A stretch of DNA of 64,000 nt from Marinomonas spartinae (GTDB lineage: Bacteria > Pseudomonadota > Gammaproteobacteria > Pseudomonadales > Marinomonadaceae). Shown here piece after piece: positions 1-11,416 of the stretch (the first letter of the stretch is position 1; each line of letters begins with the position of its first letter). The position numbers and the translations under genes are program-made. The notes under the pieces were generated by a model. That model saw only the letters and a program-made list of their open reading frames with translations. It was not told the origin of the DNA and searched no databases. The stretch spans positions 248,001-312,000 of the forward strand of contig NZ_FLOB01000003.1 in the NCBI RefSeq assembly GCF_900089775.1, given 5' to 3'.

Positions 1-707
1 TTATGACGAATTAGCACGCCACCATCACGCAAGTGGTAGCTCAACCCATCGGTGATTTCATCATCTAGGAAACTGAGCAATTTCTTGCCTGGGTTTATTA
101 ACTCAACACGCACCCCTAAACCACAAAAGATTGAAGCGTACTCACAACCAATAACCCCCGCACCATAAATAATCAAAGAACGAGGAGTATGACTCAAACT
201 TAGGATTGTATCGGAGCAATAAATACGAGGGTGAGTAAAGTCAATGTTAGCAGGACGATAAGGACGAGAGCCTGTTGCAATCACAACATTCTTAGCAACC
301 AGCTCTTCAGGGCCACGCTCATAGGTGTTCACCTCAATGGTATTCGCATCTTTGAATTTGCCACGACCAAAATAAATATCTATACGATTACGCGCATAAT
401 ACTCGGTTCTTCCCATTACCTGTTTATCAATCACTTTATTCGCACGATCAAGCACTTTTGGAAATGAGAACCAACGAGGCTCACCAATATCACGAAACAT
501 AGGATTGGTATTAAAAGCGATAATCTCTTTCACCGCGTGACGCAGTGCTTTTGACGGAATCGTTCCAAGATGCGTACAACTACCACCCACCTGTGGGCTT
601 GCTTCCACCACTGCCACTTTTTTTCCAGCTTTAGCCGCATTCATCGCAGCACCTTCACCGGCAGGACCTGTGCCTAATACTACGACATCATAATGTCTCG
701 TCGTCAT
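1..707 (-). CDS. sthA: Soluble pyridine nucleotide transhydrogenase (N-terminal part)
   Basis: The first 235 codons are present and the gene runs off the left edge. The product is a cytoplasmic flavoprotein of the disulfide reductase superfamily that exchanges reducing equivalents between NADPH and NAD+. The N-terminus has the FAD-binding [11 protein letters not shown] motif. It is followed by [17 protein letters not shown], where SthA proteins characteristically lack the second redox cysteine of lipoamide dehydrogenases. A second nucleotide-binding glycine motif ([13 protein letters not shown]) lies near the cut end. ATG at 705-707 is preceded by a purine-rich stretch. The gene lies 21 bp downstream of nqrM on the same strand, which fits a shared role in NAD(P)H balance. 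Confidence 0.9.
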   Translation of the reverse strand, partial: MTTRHYDVVVLGTGPAGEGAAMNAAKAGKKVAVVEASPQVGGSCTHLGTIPSKALRHAVKEIIAFNTNPMFRDIGEPRWFSFPKVLDRANKVIDKQVMGRTEYYARNRIDIYFGRGKFKDANTIEVNTYERGPEELVAKNVVIATGSRPYRPANIDFTHPRIYCSDTILSLSHTPRSLIIYGAGVIGCEYASIFCGLGVRVELINPGKKLLSFLDDEITDGLSYHLRDGGVLIRH

Positions 708-728
708 TTTATCCCCTTTCAAATACAA

Positions 729-965
729 TTACTTAGATGCATCGTAGAATGCTTCATCCGATACACTTTTTTGGATGGCTGATTTTTTAGACTCTTTTTC
801 ACACTTCCCTTTATCTCCACCACAAATATCACATGCGACTTCCATTCCAAGTGCACTCATTCCACCACAAGAACCCGCAATAGGCTTTCTTCCCATCATG
901 ACACCAACCGCCATTGCGGCAACAACAGCCAACATCAAAGCAAACACTAAAACTGCAGTTAACAT
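729..965 (-). CDS. nqrM: Na+-NQR maturation protein NqrM
   Basis: Small membrane protein of 78 residues in the DUF539 family, needed for assembly of Na+-NQR, probably by delivering iron to the NqrD/NqrE site (family knowledge). One N-terminal membrane helix is followed by a cytoplasmic tail with four cysteines (GSCGG, ACDICGG, KCEKE) that are typical of the family. ATG at 963-965 is chosen because AGGAGG sits a few bases upstream; the longer frame to 995 lacks such a site. It lies beyond the terminator of the nqr operon and so probably has its own promoter. ApbE, often found between nqrF and nqrM, is absent. Confidence 0.9.
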   Translation of the reverse strand: MLTAVLVFALMLAVVAAMAVGVMMGRKPIAGSCGGMSALGMEVACDICGGDKGKCEKESKKSAIQKSVSDEAFYDASK

Positions 966-1288
966 AATTAATCCTCCTATCTGGAAACGCTCCACAAGCC
1001 CTTCCGAACCCAGGCAGTCAAGATGCTAGCCAAAGAATTAACAACCAACGCCTAGCATCACTCAACTGCTTATTCGAAAGCTGGCGAATTAGCCAGCCTC
1101 CGTTTCATTATCTGGCACCCATTATAAAGCTTTTTACATAAGGCGCGCACTCTACCCCATCTAAAAAGCCAATCAAATTAGGAGAAAATATGATAAGTTG
1201 TTGAAATCCAATCAAAACACCTCACACATAACCACCTGATTCCCTCTATACAAAAAGACCCGCCTATTGGGCGGGTCTTTTTTGGCTG
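966..1288. other. Intergenic region between nqrF and nqrM
   Basis: This 323 bp gap holds the nqr terminator near 1252-1283 and a short perfect dyad, GCTGGC-GAATTA-GCCAGC, at 1080-1097. The nqrM promoter must lie here if nqrM is not read through from nqrF. No open reading frame was recognised. Confidence 0.6.
1252..1283 (-). terminator. Rho-independent terminator of the nqr operon
   Basis: GACCCGCC and GGGCGGGTC arms around a TATT-type loop are flanked by A and T runs on both sides. The structure sits just after the nqrF stop codon and could also work in the opposite direction. Confidence 0.9.
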
Positions 1289-2512
1289 CTAGCCACCAAA
1301 GTCATCAAGAAGAATATTTTCCTTCTCAACCCCAAGGTCCTCTAGCATCTTAATAACGGACGCATTCATCATTGGTGGTCCACACATGTAGAACTCACAA
1401 TCTTCAGGCGCAGGATGATCCTTCAAATAATTTTCATATAATACATTATGAATAAAGCCCGTTTTACCTTCCCAGTTATCTTCTGGAAGCGGATCCGACA
1501 AGGCCAAATGCCATTCGAAGTTTTCATTTTCCTCTTGAAGCTTGTCGTACTCTTCAATATAAAATGCTTCTCGCATACTTCGAGCACCATACCAGAAAGA
1601 GATCTTTCTCTTAGAGTGCAAGCGTTTGAGTTGATCAAAAATATGAGAACGCATAGGCGCCATACCAGCACCACCACCGACAAAAACCATTTCAGCATCG
1701 GTATCTTTGGCAAAGAACTCACCAAACGGACCATATACTTTGATTTTATCACCAGGCTTCAAACTAAAAACGTAAGATGACATTTGACCAGGTGGCACGT
1801 CATCTTTTCCTGGTGGAGGCGAAGCAATACGAATATTAAACTTAACCAACCCTTTCTCTTCAGGATAGTTAGCCATCGAGTAAGCACGAATAACAGTTTC
1901 ATCGACTTTAGAAGTAAACTTCCAAAGATTGTACTGATCCCAATCTCCACGATACTCTTCTTCGATATCGAAATCTTTGTAATGTACCGTGTGTGGTGGC
2001 GCCTCTAACTGAACATAACCACCAGCACGGAAATCAACGTTTTCGCCTTCTGGTAGCTTTAATGTCAGCTCTTTAATAAAGGTCGCTAAGTTAGGGTTAG
2101 ACTCAACAGTACACTCCCAAGCTTTAACGCCAAACACTTCCTCCGGCACCTCAACTTCCATATCTTGCTTAACCGATACCTGACATGAAAGTCGATAGCC
2201 TTCTTTTTCATCTCGACGAGTAAAGTGAGACTGCTCAGTAGACAGCATAGAGCCACCACCACTTAACACCTTACATTTACACTGCGCGCAGGTTCCACCA
2301 CCACCACAGGCAGAGGATAAAAAGATACCGCTATTTGCTAGGGTTTGGAGCAACTTGCCACCTGCAGGTGCAGTTACCTCCTTTTCACCATTGATGCTAA
2401 TTGTGACGTCACCAGAGCTCACCAGCTTAGCTCGAGCAGCAAGAATAATTGCCACCAGAGCCAGCACGATTGCTGTGAACATCACTACACCTAGAATAAT
2501 TTCTAAGTTCAT
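1289..2512 (-). CDS. nqrF: Na+-translocating NADH:quinone reductase subunit F
   Basis: NADH-oxidising entry subunit of Na+-NQR, 407 residues, the normal family length. One N-terminal membrane helix (residues about 5-27) anchors it. A plant-type ferredoxin domain follows with the 2Fe-2S ligands in [16 protein letters not shown] plus a later cysteine (RLSCQV). The FAD-binding motif RAYSMANYP and the NADH-binding [11 protein letters not shown] motif follow, and the C-terminus ends in FGG. Electrons pass from NADH through FAD and 2Fe-2S to the membrane subunits. Last gene of the operon nqrABCDEF. Confidence 0.97.
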   Translation of the reverse strand: MNLEIILGVVMFTAIVLALVAIILAARAKLVSSGDVTISINGEKEVTAPAGGKLLQTLANSGIFLSSACGGGGTCAQCKCKVLSGGGSMLSTEQSHFTRRDEKEGYRLSCQVSVKQDMEVEVPEEVFGVKAWECTVESNPNLATFIKELTLKLPEGENVDFRAGGYVQLEAPPHTVHYKDFDIEEEYRGDWDQYNLWKFTSKVDETVIRAYSMANYPEEKGLVKFNIRIASPPPGKDDVPPGQMSSYVFSLKPGDKIKVYGPFGEFFAKDTDAEMVFVGGGAGMAPMRSHIFDQLKRLHSKRKISFWYGARSMREAFYIEEYDKLQEENENFEWHLALSDPLPEDNWEGKTGFIHNVLYENYLKDHPAPEDCEFYMCGPPMMNASVIKMLEDLGVEKENILLDDFGG

Positions 2513-2551
2513 GTTTGTTAAACCTTATTCTTGGTTGTCCATTTTATGCAA

Positions 2552-3160
2552 TTAAAGCTGCACACCCGAAAATGACATAAAGCCTAAGCTCATCAGGCCG
2601 ACAGTAATAAAGGTAATACCTAAACCACGCAGACCCGCTGGCACATCCGAATATTTGAGTTTTTCACGAATACCCGCCAACGCCACAATAGCCAACGCCC
2701 AACCGATACCAGCGCCTACACCGTAAACCACACTCTCACTGAAATTGTAATCGCGCTCAACCATGAACAGCGACGCCCCCATAATGGCACAGTTAACAGT
2801 AATCAGAGGTAAGAACACACCAAGTGCGTTGTACAGTGCTGGGACATACTTATCTAGCGTCATCTCCAAAATTTGAACCACGGCAGCAATAACACCAATG
2901 TAGCTCAATAACCCCAAGAAACTTAAGTCGACATTAGGTAAACCTGCCCACTCAAGCGCCCCGTCCTTCAATAAGTTCTGATATAGCAAATTGTTTAGGG
3001 GTACCGTGATAGCCAATACCACAATGACCGCCACACCAAGACCAAGAGCCGTTTCTACTTTCTTGGACAAAGCCAACAAAGTACACATCCCCAAGAAAAA
3101 GGCCAGAGCCATGTTCTCAACGAAAACAGCCTTAACAAACAAACTGATTAAATGTTCCAT
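2552..3160 (-). CDS. nqrE: Na+-NQR subunit E
   Basis: Integral membrane subunit of 202 residues with about six hydrophobic helices, homologous to NqrD and RnfA. With NqrD it holds the intramembrane iron centre (family knowledge). The [10 protein letters not shown] segment carries the conserved cysteine. The start codon directly follows the nqrD stop, consistent with translational coupling. Confidence 0.96.
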   Translation of the reverse strand: MEHLISLFVKAVFVENMALAFFLGMCTLLALSKKVETALGLGVAVIVVLAITVPLNNLLYQNLLKDGALEWAGLPNVDLSFLGLLSYIGVIAAVVQILEMTLDKYVPALYNALGVFLPLITVNCAIMGASLFMVERDYNFSESVVYGVGAGIGWALAIVALAGIREKLKYSDVPAGLRGLGITFITVGLMSLGFMSFSGVQL

Positions 3161-3826
3161 TTATAAAGCCTCCTGCGCACGTGAATTAGCCGCTATTTTG
3201 AATTCAGGCTCTTCCACTTGTTCTTTTTTCGCTGAACGTAACACCCAGATAATAAGACCAATGACAAAGAAGGCACTTGGAGGAAGAAGCATCAATCCAT
3301 TAGGCTGATACCAACCACCGTTTTGGACGGTTTGAAAAACCACATGACCAAACAACTTACCCGCACCAAGCAGCTCACGGAAAAAGGCCACCACCATCAA
3401 CATGGCACTGTACCCAAGGCCGTTGCCGATACCATCCAAGAAGCTCATCACAGGACCATTTTGCATAGCATAAGCCTCTGCACGCCCCATAACGATACAG
3501 TTTGTAATGATCAAGCCAACAAACACGGAAAGCTGTTTACTTATTTCAAAGGCAAACGCACGTAGCACTTGATCCACAACGATAACCAAAGAAGCAATAA
3601 TGATCATCTGCACAATGATACGAATACTGCTAGGAATATGATTACGAATTATCGAAATAAAGAAGTTAGAAAAGGCGGTTACCAAGGTCAACGCAATCGC
3701 CATTACTAAACTCACACTCATGCTACTGGTCACCGCAAGAGCCGAACAGATCCCCAAGATCTGTAAAGCAATTGGGTTATTCGCTAAAATGGGTCCAAAA
3801 AGGACTTTTTTTACTTCAGACATCAC
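3161..3826 (-). CDS. nqrD: Na+-NQR subunit D
   Basis: Integral membrane subunit of 221 residues with about six hydrophobic segments. [15 protein letters not shown] contains the conserved cysteine that pairs with the one in NqrE. Its start overlaps the end of nqrC by four bases. The C-terminal tail is polar and slightly longer than in many homologues. Confidence 0.96.
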   Translation of the reverse strand: MMSEVKKVLFGPILANNPIALQILGICSALAVTSSMSVSLVMAIALTLVTAFSNFFISIIRNHIPSSIRIIVQMIIIASLVIVVDQVLRAFAFEISKQLSVFVGLIITNCIVMGRAEAYAMQNGPVMSFLDGIGNGLGYSAMLMVVAFFRELLGAGKLFGHVVFQTVQNGGWYQPNGLMLLPPSAFFVIGLIIWVLRSAKKEQVEEPEFKIAANSRAQEAL

Positions 3827-4623
3827 TGAACTCCTTTGCTACGAAGCTTTGCCAAGAAAGGCCCAAAGCCATGTTTACCCATCCAGTATTGCACCAAATG
3901 CGTAACACCACGACTGGTCAAGGTCGCTCCAGATAAAGCATCTACTTCATGAATAGCATCAGGACTAGCATTGTTTACACCACCTTTCACCAAGCGAATA
4001 ACAGGCTTGCCTTGGTTGTTATAAACTTCTTTACCTTTCCACAACGCTTTCCAGTTTGGATTATCTACTTCACCACCTAACCCAGGTGTTTCGCCTTGAT
4101 CGTAAAAACCAAAACCAACAACAGTAGAGTAATCATTCTTAAGTGCTATAAACCCATACATTGTCGACCAAAGTCCGTAGCCGTGTACAGGCAGGACAAT
4201 TTTATTAATTTTATCGCCAGACATCACCAAATAGACTGGCGCGTATTTGGCACGACGCTTAATGTCAGCCGGATCTTCATCAGCTGGTAAAGCGCGAGAC
4301 AACTTTGGATTTTGAGCCGCTGCCTTTTGGTCGTATGTCTGAGGGTTTATCCCTGCTGCCTTTAGCTCCTCTGGAGTAGCAAATTCACCTGTATTCAAGT
4401 TAACAATACGCGTTTCAACACGTTTGAAAAGCTCGTCAACAGACTTACCAGGCTCTAACATCCCAGCCGCAGCCAAGATGTTTTGTTTCCGGTCTAGAGC
4501 TTTATTGGCTTTTTGGATCGGCTTTAAACCAACCGCAGCCGCTGCAACAAAGATAGAACACACCAAACATAGAGCAAGCGCAACCAGTATGGTCTTTTTA
4601 ATACTTTCGTTACCGCTAGCCAT
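3823..4623 (-). CDS. nqrC: Na+-NQR subunit C
   Basis: Periplasm-facing subunit of 266 residues with one N-terminal membrane helix. It carries covalent FMN on a threonine; the flavinylation motif DALSGAT is visible near residue 225. ATG at 4621-4623 is preferred over an upstream TTG because GGAGG lies about ten bases before it. The 5' end overlaps the nqrB stop. The ApbE transferase that attaches FMN is not encoded in this window. Confidence 0.96.
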   Translation of the reverse strand: MASGNESIKKTILVALALCLVCSIFVAAAAVGLKPIQKANKALDRKQNILAAAGMLEPGKSVDELFKRVETRIVNLNTGEFATPEELKAAGINPQTYDQKAAAQNPKLSRALPADEDPADIKRRAKYAPVYLVMSGDKINKIVLPVHGYGLWSTMYGFIALKNDYSTVVGFGFYDQGETPGLGGEVDNPNWKALWKGKEVYNNQGKPVIRLVKGGVNNASPDAIHEVDALSGATLTSRGVTHLVQYWMGKHGFGPFLAKLRSKGVQ

Positions 4624-5812
4624 TGCGTGCAATCCTCCGTTTAATGTTTGCCTGAACGATAAAATGGTCTATGAAAGGTGCAAACAAGTTAGCAAACAAA
4701 ATTGCCAACATCATACCTTCTGGGTAAGCAGGGTTAACCACACGAATCAACACCACCATTACACCAATCAAAGCACCATAGAACCACTTACCACGTTGCG
4801 TCATAGAGGCAGACACCGGATCTGTCGCCATAAACATCATACCGAAAGCAAAACCACCTAACACTAGATGCCAGTACCAAGGTGTTGCAAACATTGGATT
4901 GGTATCTGAACCTATCCAATTAAATAGCAAAGATGTTGCAATCATACCGATCATCACACCGGCAACGATACGCCAAGCGGCAATACGCATCACCATTAGA
5001 ATGGCACCACCAATAAAGATCGCCAAGGTTGAAGTTTCGCCCATTGAACCTTGAATAAAGCCAAAGAAGGCATCAGACCAAGTTGTAGTCAAACTCGTCA
5101 CACCATTCGCTGCTATCTGACTTAATGGTGTTGCGCCAGAGAAACCATCAACCGCCGTCCAAACGGAATCACCTGACATAGAGGCTGGGTAAGCAAAGAA
5201 CAAGAAGGCACGACCCGCTAATGCTGGGTTTAAGAAGTTTTTACCTGTGCCACCAAACACCTCTTTACCCAACACCACACCAAAGGTAATACCGAGTGCA
5301 ACCTGCCAAAGTGGTACAGTGGGAGGCATAGTCAATGCAAACAGAATAGAAGTAACAAAGAAACCTTCGTTAATTTCATGCTTTCGAACGGTCGCAAACA
5401 AGACTTCCCAAAAACCACCTACCACAAAGGTAACAAGATAAACAGGCAAGAAATACGTTGCACCATAAATCATGTTATCCCAAATACTCGCCGGATTGTG
5501 ACCGGCTAGCGCAGCCACAATGACCTGACGCCAAGAGTCGCCCGCACCGACATTCATAGAGGCAAGCGCGGTATTTGCTTGAAGCCCGATGTTGTACATG
5601 CCAAAAAACATGGCAGGGAAAGTACACAACCACACCAAAATCATGATGCGCTTCATATCAACAGCGTCACGTACATGAGAGCCGTTTTTCGTTACTGAGC
5701 TTGGGCGATAAAAAATCGTATCAACTGCTTCATAGAGCGCATACCATTTTTCATATTTACCACCTGCATGAAACTCAGGTTCCATTTTATCGAGTACTTT
5801 TCTAAGCCCCAT
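4616..5812 (-). CDS. nqrB: Na+-NQR subunit B
   Basis: Large multi-helix membrane subunit of 398 residues that forms the sodium channel and holds riboflavin and a covalent FMN. The flavinylation motif DGFSGAT matches that in NqrC. The N-terminus [14 protein letters not shown] is typical of gammaproteobacterial NqrB. It starts 6 bp after the nqrA stop. Confidence 0.97.
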   Translation of the reverse strand: MGLRKVLDKMEPEFHAGGKYEKWYALYEAVDTIFYRPSSVTKNGSHVRDAVDMKRIMILVWLCTFPAMFFGMYNIGLQANTALASMNVGAGDSWRQVIVAALAGHNPASIWDNMIYGATYFLPVYLVTFVVGGFWEVLFATVRKHEINEGFFVTSILFALTMPPTVPLWQVALGITFGVVLGKEVFGGTGKNFLNPALAGRAFLFFAYPASMSGDSVWTAVDGFSGATPLSQIAANGVTSLTTTWSDAFFGFIQGSMGETSTLAIFIGGAILMVMRIAAWRIVAGVMIGMIATSLLFNWIGSDTNPMFATPWYWHLVLGGFAFGMMFMATDPVSASMTQRGKWFYGALIGVMVVLIRVVNPAYPEGMMLAILFANLFAPFIDHFIVQANIKRRIARNG

Positions 5813-5818
5813 AATAAA

Positions 5819-7156
5819 TCAACCCTCTTTCTCTATCAGAGTGAGACAATCCCGAAGGATCGGGCCGTATTCAAACTTACCCGAACAACTGTAAGTGCAC
5901 AGCGCTAAATCTTCCTCATCCAACTCTAGAGCGCCTAATTTCTGCGCCTGTTCTGTATCCCCTACCACTAGTGCTCGCAATAACTGCGTTGGCAAAATAT
6001 CTAATGGCATTAAGCGTTCAAAATGACCAAGAGGCAACATAGTACGATCACTACCATTGGTCGTTGTCGTCATATCAAATGATGAACTCCCTGTGAGTTT
6101 AGACAAGAAAACATTCAATACAGAATGTTTTTTGGCACCCGCTCGCAAGTAATGCATCATTTCACGCTCTCGTCCTTCCTGAAGCACAGTAACCTGATTA
6201 TGGTAGCGACCAAGATAAGCAAATGGACCAAACGCTTTACGACCTGTTAAAACAGAGCCTGAGATAATACGATTTTCACCATCCTTTAACTCGTCGGCAA
6301 TCAACACATCAAGGTTTGCACCTAACTGGGTACGAACAAGACGTGGTTTTTTAACCTGAGGACCAGCAATGGCTATAACACGCTCAACAAATAACTCACC
6401 TGTCAGAAACAACTTACCGATTGCTACCACATCTTGATAATTGATGGACCAAACGGTTTTCTTTTCACTAACAGGATCCAAGAAATGAATATGAGTACCA
6501 GCCAAGCCAGCAGGATGAATACCCGCAAATTCCTCAACTTTAACATCCGACGTCGTTGGAATTTTCGCATCAGGCGCTTTACATACAAAAACGCTTCCTG
6601 ATGTCAAACGTGTCAATATAGTCAAACCATCAGCAAAGGCTTCGCCTTGATCAGCCAAAACAACTTCAGGTGAGGCGGCCAATGGGTTGGTATCCATTGC
6701 TGTAACAAAGATGGAATGAGGCTCAGAGGCAATTTCAGGAACTTTAGAGTACGGGCGAGTACGAAAAGCTGTCCATAAGCCAGAATCGACGAGATTCTCA
6801 ACCACTTTATCGCGGTCAAGACCTTTCAACTCTGTGCCTGCATATGAAGCAAAGGACTCGACTTCATTCCCTTCTACATCAATCACCACAGACTGAAACA
6901 CACGTCGTTGACCGCGATGAATAGAAGAGATAACACCTGAGGCAGGAGCGGTGTATTTTACCCCTTCCGTTTTCTTATCCGTAAAGATGACCTGTCCTTT
7001 TTTGACCTTATCCCCTTCCTGAACCAGCATAGTAGGTTTCATACCATGGTAGTCAGGACCGATCACTGCAACGGATTTTACCGCTGCCACATTCTCAATC
7101 ACCTGATTGGGAGCGCCGCTAATCGGAAGGTCTAGGCCTTTAGTAATTTTATACAT
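5819..7156 (-). CDS. nqrA: Na+-NQR subunit A
   Basis: Cytoplasmic-side subunit of 445 residues that takes part in the quinone reaction. It starts [16 protein letters not shown], the conserved family N-terminus, so ATG at 7154-7156 is chosen over an upstream in-frame start at 7186. First gene of the operon. The operon promoter should lie in the 470 bp gap to folX. Confidence 0.96.
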   Translation of the reverse strand: MYKITKGLDLPISGAPNQVIENVAAVKSVAVIGPDYHGMKPTMLVQEGDKVKKGQVIFTDKKTEGVKYTAPASGVISSIHRGQRRVFQSVVIDVEGNEVESFASYAGTELKGLDRDKVVENLVDSGLWTAFRTRPYSKVPEIASEPHSIFVTAMDTNPLAASPEVVLADQGEAFADGLTILTRLTSGSVFVCKAPDAKIPTTSDVKVEEFAGIHPAGLAGTHIHFLDPVSEKKTVWSINYQDVVAIGKLFLTGELFVERVIAIAGPQVKKPRLVRTQLGANLDVLIADELKDGENRIISGSVLTGRKAFGPFAYLGRYHNQVTVLQEGREREMMHYLRAGAKKHSVLNVFLSKLTGSSSFDMTTTTNGSDRTMLPLGHFERLMPLDILPTQLLRALVVGDTEQAQKLGALELDEEDLALCTYSCSGKFEYGPILRDCLTLIEKEG

Positions 7157-7628
7157 ATGTTCTGCCCAACAATAAATTGAACACAAAAGCGTTGTACGTT
7201 TTGCTCACGCCCCCCTCCGGGAAAGCATGCGAAAGCGAATAACAAGCATAGTGTTTGTTATAAAACGCAAATCACTTCACCAAAAAACCGAGGTATTATA
7301 GTGATCATTGTTGTTCTTGACTACTATTCCGCAGTTTCTTTCGGACTTATCCTTTACTGTTTTCGCAATATTCGTCCATATTAATACGCCAGCTGTACAA
7401 AAAACACACATTATGTGCGTTTTTTACTCTGTATATCCTTTTTTTAAGCAGTTCACTCACTGTTAATCACAAAAAAGTTCTTAAATGCGGCAGAAAATAG
7501 GCAAGCACAATGTGTATGACTTTAAGTTGCCATCATTCTGCGAAAACGACACAATAATACTGGCTGGCTATCTGGAACGGCTTTTTCAATCAACTTCACC
7601 AATATTCTATTAGGAAGATAAGACATTT
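7157..7628. promoter_or_regulatory. Divergent promoter region of nqrA and folX
   Basis: This 472 bp AT-rich gap separates two divergent units and must contain both promoters; no specific operator was recognised. A near-perfect hairpin at 7397-7425 (A run, CACACA/TGTGCG arms, T run) has the form of a two-way terminator and may insulate the two promoters. Confidence 0.5.
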
Positions 7629-8000
7629 ATGAAGCAAGCTAATGCCCAAATACATATAGAAAATCTTCGACTGCGTACCTTTATCGGTTTTAACGAATCA
7701 GAAAAGAAAAACAAGCAAGATGTCGTGATAAACGCTTGGATTGACTATCCAGCAGTAGAAGCTAGCCAAACCGATGATGTAAATAAAGCGGTTAACTATC
7801 GCACCATCTGCAAAGAGATTATCCACCATGTCGAAACCAACAGCTTCTTATTACTTGAGAGGCTCACCTCCGATGTACTCACTCTTTGCATGAAACCTAG
7901 CAACGTTTGCTCAGTAAAAGTGAAAGTTGAAAAGCCCCATGCATTACGCTTTGCCGATTCTGTTTCCCTAACTCTTTCCGCAACAAAAGACACCGATTAA
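7629..8000 (+). CDS. folX: Dihydroneopterin triphosphate 2'-epimerase
   Basis: Protein of 123 residues in the FolB/FolX T-fold family. It interconverts 7,8-dihydroneopterin triphosphate and dihydromonapterin triphosphate, a step of tetrahydromonapterin synthesis. NLRLRTFIGFNE, VNYRTICKEI and PHALRFADSVS resemble E. coli FolX more than FolB. AGGAAG lies before the ATG. The stop codon is 5 bp before mfd, so both may be co-transcribed. Confidence 0.88.
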   Translation: MKQANAQIHIENLRLRTFIGFNESEKKNKQDVVINAWIDYPAVEASQTDDVNKAVNYRTICKEIIHHVETNSFLLLERLTSDVLTLCMKPSNVCSVKVKVEKPHALRFADSVSLTLSATKDTD

Positions 8001-8005
8001 ACACC

Positions 8006-11000
8006 ATGCCAGATACTCTGTCGCTTAATTTAAAACCCGGTTACAAAAACCTCCTCCCAGGCATCGACGGTAGCCGCAGTGCCTTACAGCTACTGGCTAT
8101 TGCCAAACAGGAAAAACGCCCTATTGTTTTCATCACGGATACCATATCCGAACTCAATGAACTAGAAGATGAACTCACCTTCTTAAGCGACCAAGAGCAA
8201 GAAATATTACGCTTTAGTGACTGGGAAACTCTCCCCTACGATGCTTTTTCGCCCCATCAGGACATTGTTTCCCAGCGCCTTGAAACCCTAGCGAAGTTGT
8301 CGGAGTCGTCAAATCCCATTATTTTAACGACCGTCGCGTCTTGCTTTATCAGGCTTTGTCCTCTCCAACACTTGAAAGCACAACGTTTTCATATCAAGGA
8401 AGGACAAACGTTACCATTAGAAAAGCTCGCTCAAAAACTGACGGATGCAGGTTATTTGAATGTTGATAATGTTCACGAGCATGGTCAGTTCGCGGTTCGT
8501 GGTGCTTTAATGGATGTGTTTCCAATGGGAGCCAACACCCCCATTCGAATTGACTGGTTCGATAACGATATTGAAACCATTCGCTTATTTGATACGGAAA
8601 CTCAACGTAGCATCGAAAAAGTCGCTGAAATTAATATGCTACCCGCAAAAGAATTTCCCACTACCGCACAAGGCATACAGCACTTTCGCCAAGCGTTCCG
8701 AGAACGCTTTGATGTCGACCCACTGTCCAGCCCCATTTATCAAGACATTTCCAGTGGCATCATCCCATCAGGGATCGAATATTACTTACCCTTGTTTTTT
8801 GACCAGACCAGTCATTTTTTCGATTACCTCACCGATGAAGCACTGATTATTCGCACCGACAGTTTTAATGAACAAGTCGCCAGCGTTCAACTTGATTACA
8901 AAAGCCGCCATGAATCGCTCAACTATGATATCGAACGGCCTATTCTGACACCTGATGAAATTTGCCTAAGAGAAGATGAACTCTTTGCGGCCTTGAACCA
9001 ATTCTCTAGCGTTATCTTTGCAAAAAACGGCAGAAACGATCATTACGCAACAATCAGTGATGTCAAAATTGACTCAAAATCCCCCAACCCTATTGGTAAA
9101 TTAGAACGTTTCCTTAGCGAGACAAACACTCGCGTACTCATCGTCGCTGAAACCGCTGGCCGTCGCGAAGCCCTGTTAGAGCTGTTAAAAAAATACCAAA
9201 TCAACCCTGACTACAGTGAAAGCTGGCACACTTTTGTCTCAGGAAAAAGCTCTCTTGCCATTAGCGAAGGAAGTATTTCCCGTGGTTTCCAAATACGGGA
9301 CGAGATAACGCTCATCCCCGAAAGTGAGATCCTTGGGGAGCGTGTTTCCCAGCGACGCCGACGTAAGCACGGTGACGTCAATGAAGACGCCATCATTCGC
9401 AACTTAACCGAACTTCGTATCAACGCCCCTGTCGTTCATATTGATCATGGTGTAGGCCGTTATCTAGGACTTACCAATTTAGAAATAGATGGGCAAGAAA
9501 CTGAACTATTAACCCTCGGCTATGCAAACGATGCCAAGCTTTATGTACCCGTTTCGTCACTGCAATTAATCTCTCGATACACTGGTGCCGACGAAGACAA
9601 CGCCCCTCTCCATAAACTCGGCACAGATAAATGGAGCGTCGCCAAACAAAAAGCGGCGGAGAAAGCCCGTGATACCGCTGCCGAACTATTGGAAATTTAT
9701 GCAAAACGTGAAGCTCGTGTTGGTCATGCTTTTAGTCGACCCGACGAACAGTATGAGCTATTTGCCGCTGGTTTCCCGTTCGAAGAAACGCCAGATCAAC
9801 AACTGGCCATCGATGCTGTGGTCAAAGACATGCTTAATCCGAAACCTATGGATCGGTTGATTTGTGGTGATGTCGGGTTTGGTAAAACAGAGGTTGCTAT
9901 GCGTGCTGCCTTTTTAGCCGTGGCTGGCGGTAAACAAGTTGCCGTGCTGGTCCCAACAACTTTGCTAGCACAACAGCATTACGAAAACTTTTGCGACCGT
10001 TTTGCTGACTGGCCCGTGCAAATAGAACTCCTATCCCGTTTTCGCTCAGGCAAACAAACCACTGATGCCGTAAAAAGGCTTGAAGAAGGCAAAGCCGACA
10101 TTGTTGTTGGTACCCATAAGCTCATTCAAAGCAATATTCAATTCCAAAACCTTGGCTTAGTTATCATCGACGAAGAACATCGTTTTGGGGTGAAACAAAA
10201 AGATCAGTTCAAAGCCTTGCGTGCAGAAGTGGATATTCTAACCTTAACCGCTACGCCGATTCCTCGTACATTGAATATGTCTCTTTCTGGCATTCGCGAT
10301 TTATCGATTATTGCCACACCGCCGGCAAAACGTTTGTCGGTCAAAACCTTTATCAAACAAAGAGACGAATACCAAATAAAAGAGGCCGTTCTGCGTGAGC
10401 TGCATCGTGGCGGCCAAGTCTACTTCCTACATAATGAAGTTCAAACTATCGAAAAAACCGCGCAAGAGCTAAGCGAACTCATACCTGAGGCTCGGGTACT
10501 GGTCGGGCATGGACAAATGCGCGAACGAGAACTCGAACAAGTGATGTCCGATTTCTATCACAAACGCGCCAATGTATTAGTATGTTCGACCATTATTGAA
10601 ACAGGGATAGACATCCCTAACGCTAACACCATTATCATAGAACGGGCGGATAAATTTGGCTTGGCCCAACTTCATCAACTACGTGGTCGCGTTGGCCGTT
10701 CTCATCACCAAGCTTATGCCTATTTACTGACACCCAAAGACAGAAAACTCACCAAAGATGCAGAAAAACGTCTTGAAGCCATAACCATGGCCGACACCCT
10801 TGGTGCAGGCTTTACTCTAGCAACCCATGACCTAGAGATTCGCGGCACAGGGGAACTATTAGGCGAAGGGCAAAGCGGACACATTGAACACGTCGGCTTC
10901 TCTTTATTTATGGACATGCTTGACCGAGCCGTCAAATCCCTAAAAAATGGCGAATCCCCTGATGTGGATATTAGCTCTCCGGCACAAACCGATATCAACT

Positions 11001-11416
11001 TGCGTGTTCCAGCTTTGATACCAGAAGATTATTTAGGTGATGTGCATTCGCGCTTAATTCTGTATAAACGTATTGCCAGCGCCTCAAATGATGAGGAATT
11101 GAAAGAGCTACAAGTGGAAATGATAGACCGCTTCGGTCTATTGCCCGACCCGACTAAAAATTTGTTCCGTCAAGCGGACATCAAGCTCAAAGCTGAAAAG
11201 CTTGGCATCACCAAAATTGAAGCGAATCAAAAAGAAGGTAAAATATTCTTCAGTAGTAAAACCCCTGTTGATCCAATGAAACTGATCAAGCTCATACAAA
11301 CAAAGCCAGACCAATATAAATTGGTTGGATCGGATACACTAAAATACATGGCAACAATGAGCAGCGCAGAAGAGCGCTTCCAACAAACCTACAAAACGCT
11401 GGAACAATTACATTGA
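8006..11416 (+). CDS. mfd: Transcription-repair coupling factor
   Basis: DNA translocase of 1136 residues, near the usual length of about 1150. It removes stalled RNA polymerase and recruits UvrA. The first 350 residues form the UvrB-like, UvrA-binding region. An RNA polymerase interaction domain follows, with VHIDHGVGRYLGL. The RecG-like translocase core has Walker A GDVGFGKTE at about residue 621, Walker B box DEEHRFGVKQ and motif LTATPIPRTLNMSLSG. The TRG region and regulatory C-terminal domain complete it. All parts look intact. Confidence 0.98.
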   Translation: MPDTLSLNLKPGYKNLLPGIDGSRSALQLLAIAKQEKRPIVFITDTISELNELEDELTFLSDQEQEILRFSDWETLPYDAFSPHQDIVSQRLETLAKLSESSNPIILTTVASCFIRLCPLQHLKAQRFHIKEGQTLPLEKLAQKLTDAGYLNVDNVHEHGQFAVRGALMDVFPMGANTPIRIDWFDNDIETIRLFDTETQRSIEKVAEINMLPAKEFPTTAQGIQHFRQAFRERFDVDPLSSPIYQDISSGIIPSGIEYYLPLFFDQTSHFFDYLTDEALIIRTDSFNEQVASVQLDYKSRHESLNYDIERPILTPDEICLREDELFAALNQFSSVIFAKNGRNDHYATISDVKIDSKSPNPIGKLERFLSETNTRVLIVAETAGRREALLELLKKYQINPDYSESWHTFVSGKSSLAISEGSISRGFQIRDEITLIPESEILGERVSQRRRRKHGDVNEDAIIRNLTELRINAPVVHIDHGVGRYLGLTNLEIDGQETELLTLGYANDAKLYVPVSSLQLISRYTGADEDNAPLHKLGTDKWSVAKQKAAEKARDTAAELLEIYAKREARVGHAFSRPDEQYELFAAGFPFEETPDQQLAIDAVVKDMLNPKPMDRLICGDVGFGKTEVAMRAAFLAVAGGKQVAVLVPTTLLAQQHYENFCDRFADWPVQIELLSRFRSGKQTTDAVKRLEEGKADIVVGTHKLIQSNIQFQNLGLVIIDEEHRFGVKQKDQFKALRAEVDILTLTATPIPRTLNMSLSGIRDLSIIATPPAKRLSVKTFIKQRDEYQIKEAVLRELHRGGQVYFLHNEVQTIEKTAQELSELIPEARVLVGHGQMRERELEQVMSDFYHKRANVLVCSTIIETGIDIPNANTIIIERADKFGLAQLHQLRGRVGRSHHQAYAYLLTPKDRKLTKDAEKRLEAITMADTLGAGFTLATHDLEIRGTGELLGEGQSGHIEHVGFSLFMDMLDRAVKSLKNGESPDVDISSPAQTDINLRVPALIPEDYLGDVHSRLILYKRIASASNDEELKELQVEMIDRFGLLPDPTKNLFRQADIKLKAEKLGITKIEANQKEGKIFFSSKTPVDPMKLIKLIQTKPDQYKLVGSDTLKYMATMSSAEERFQQTYKTLEQLH

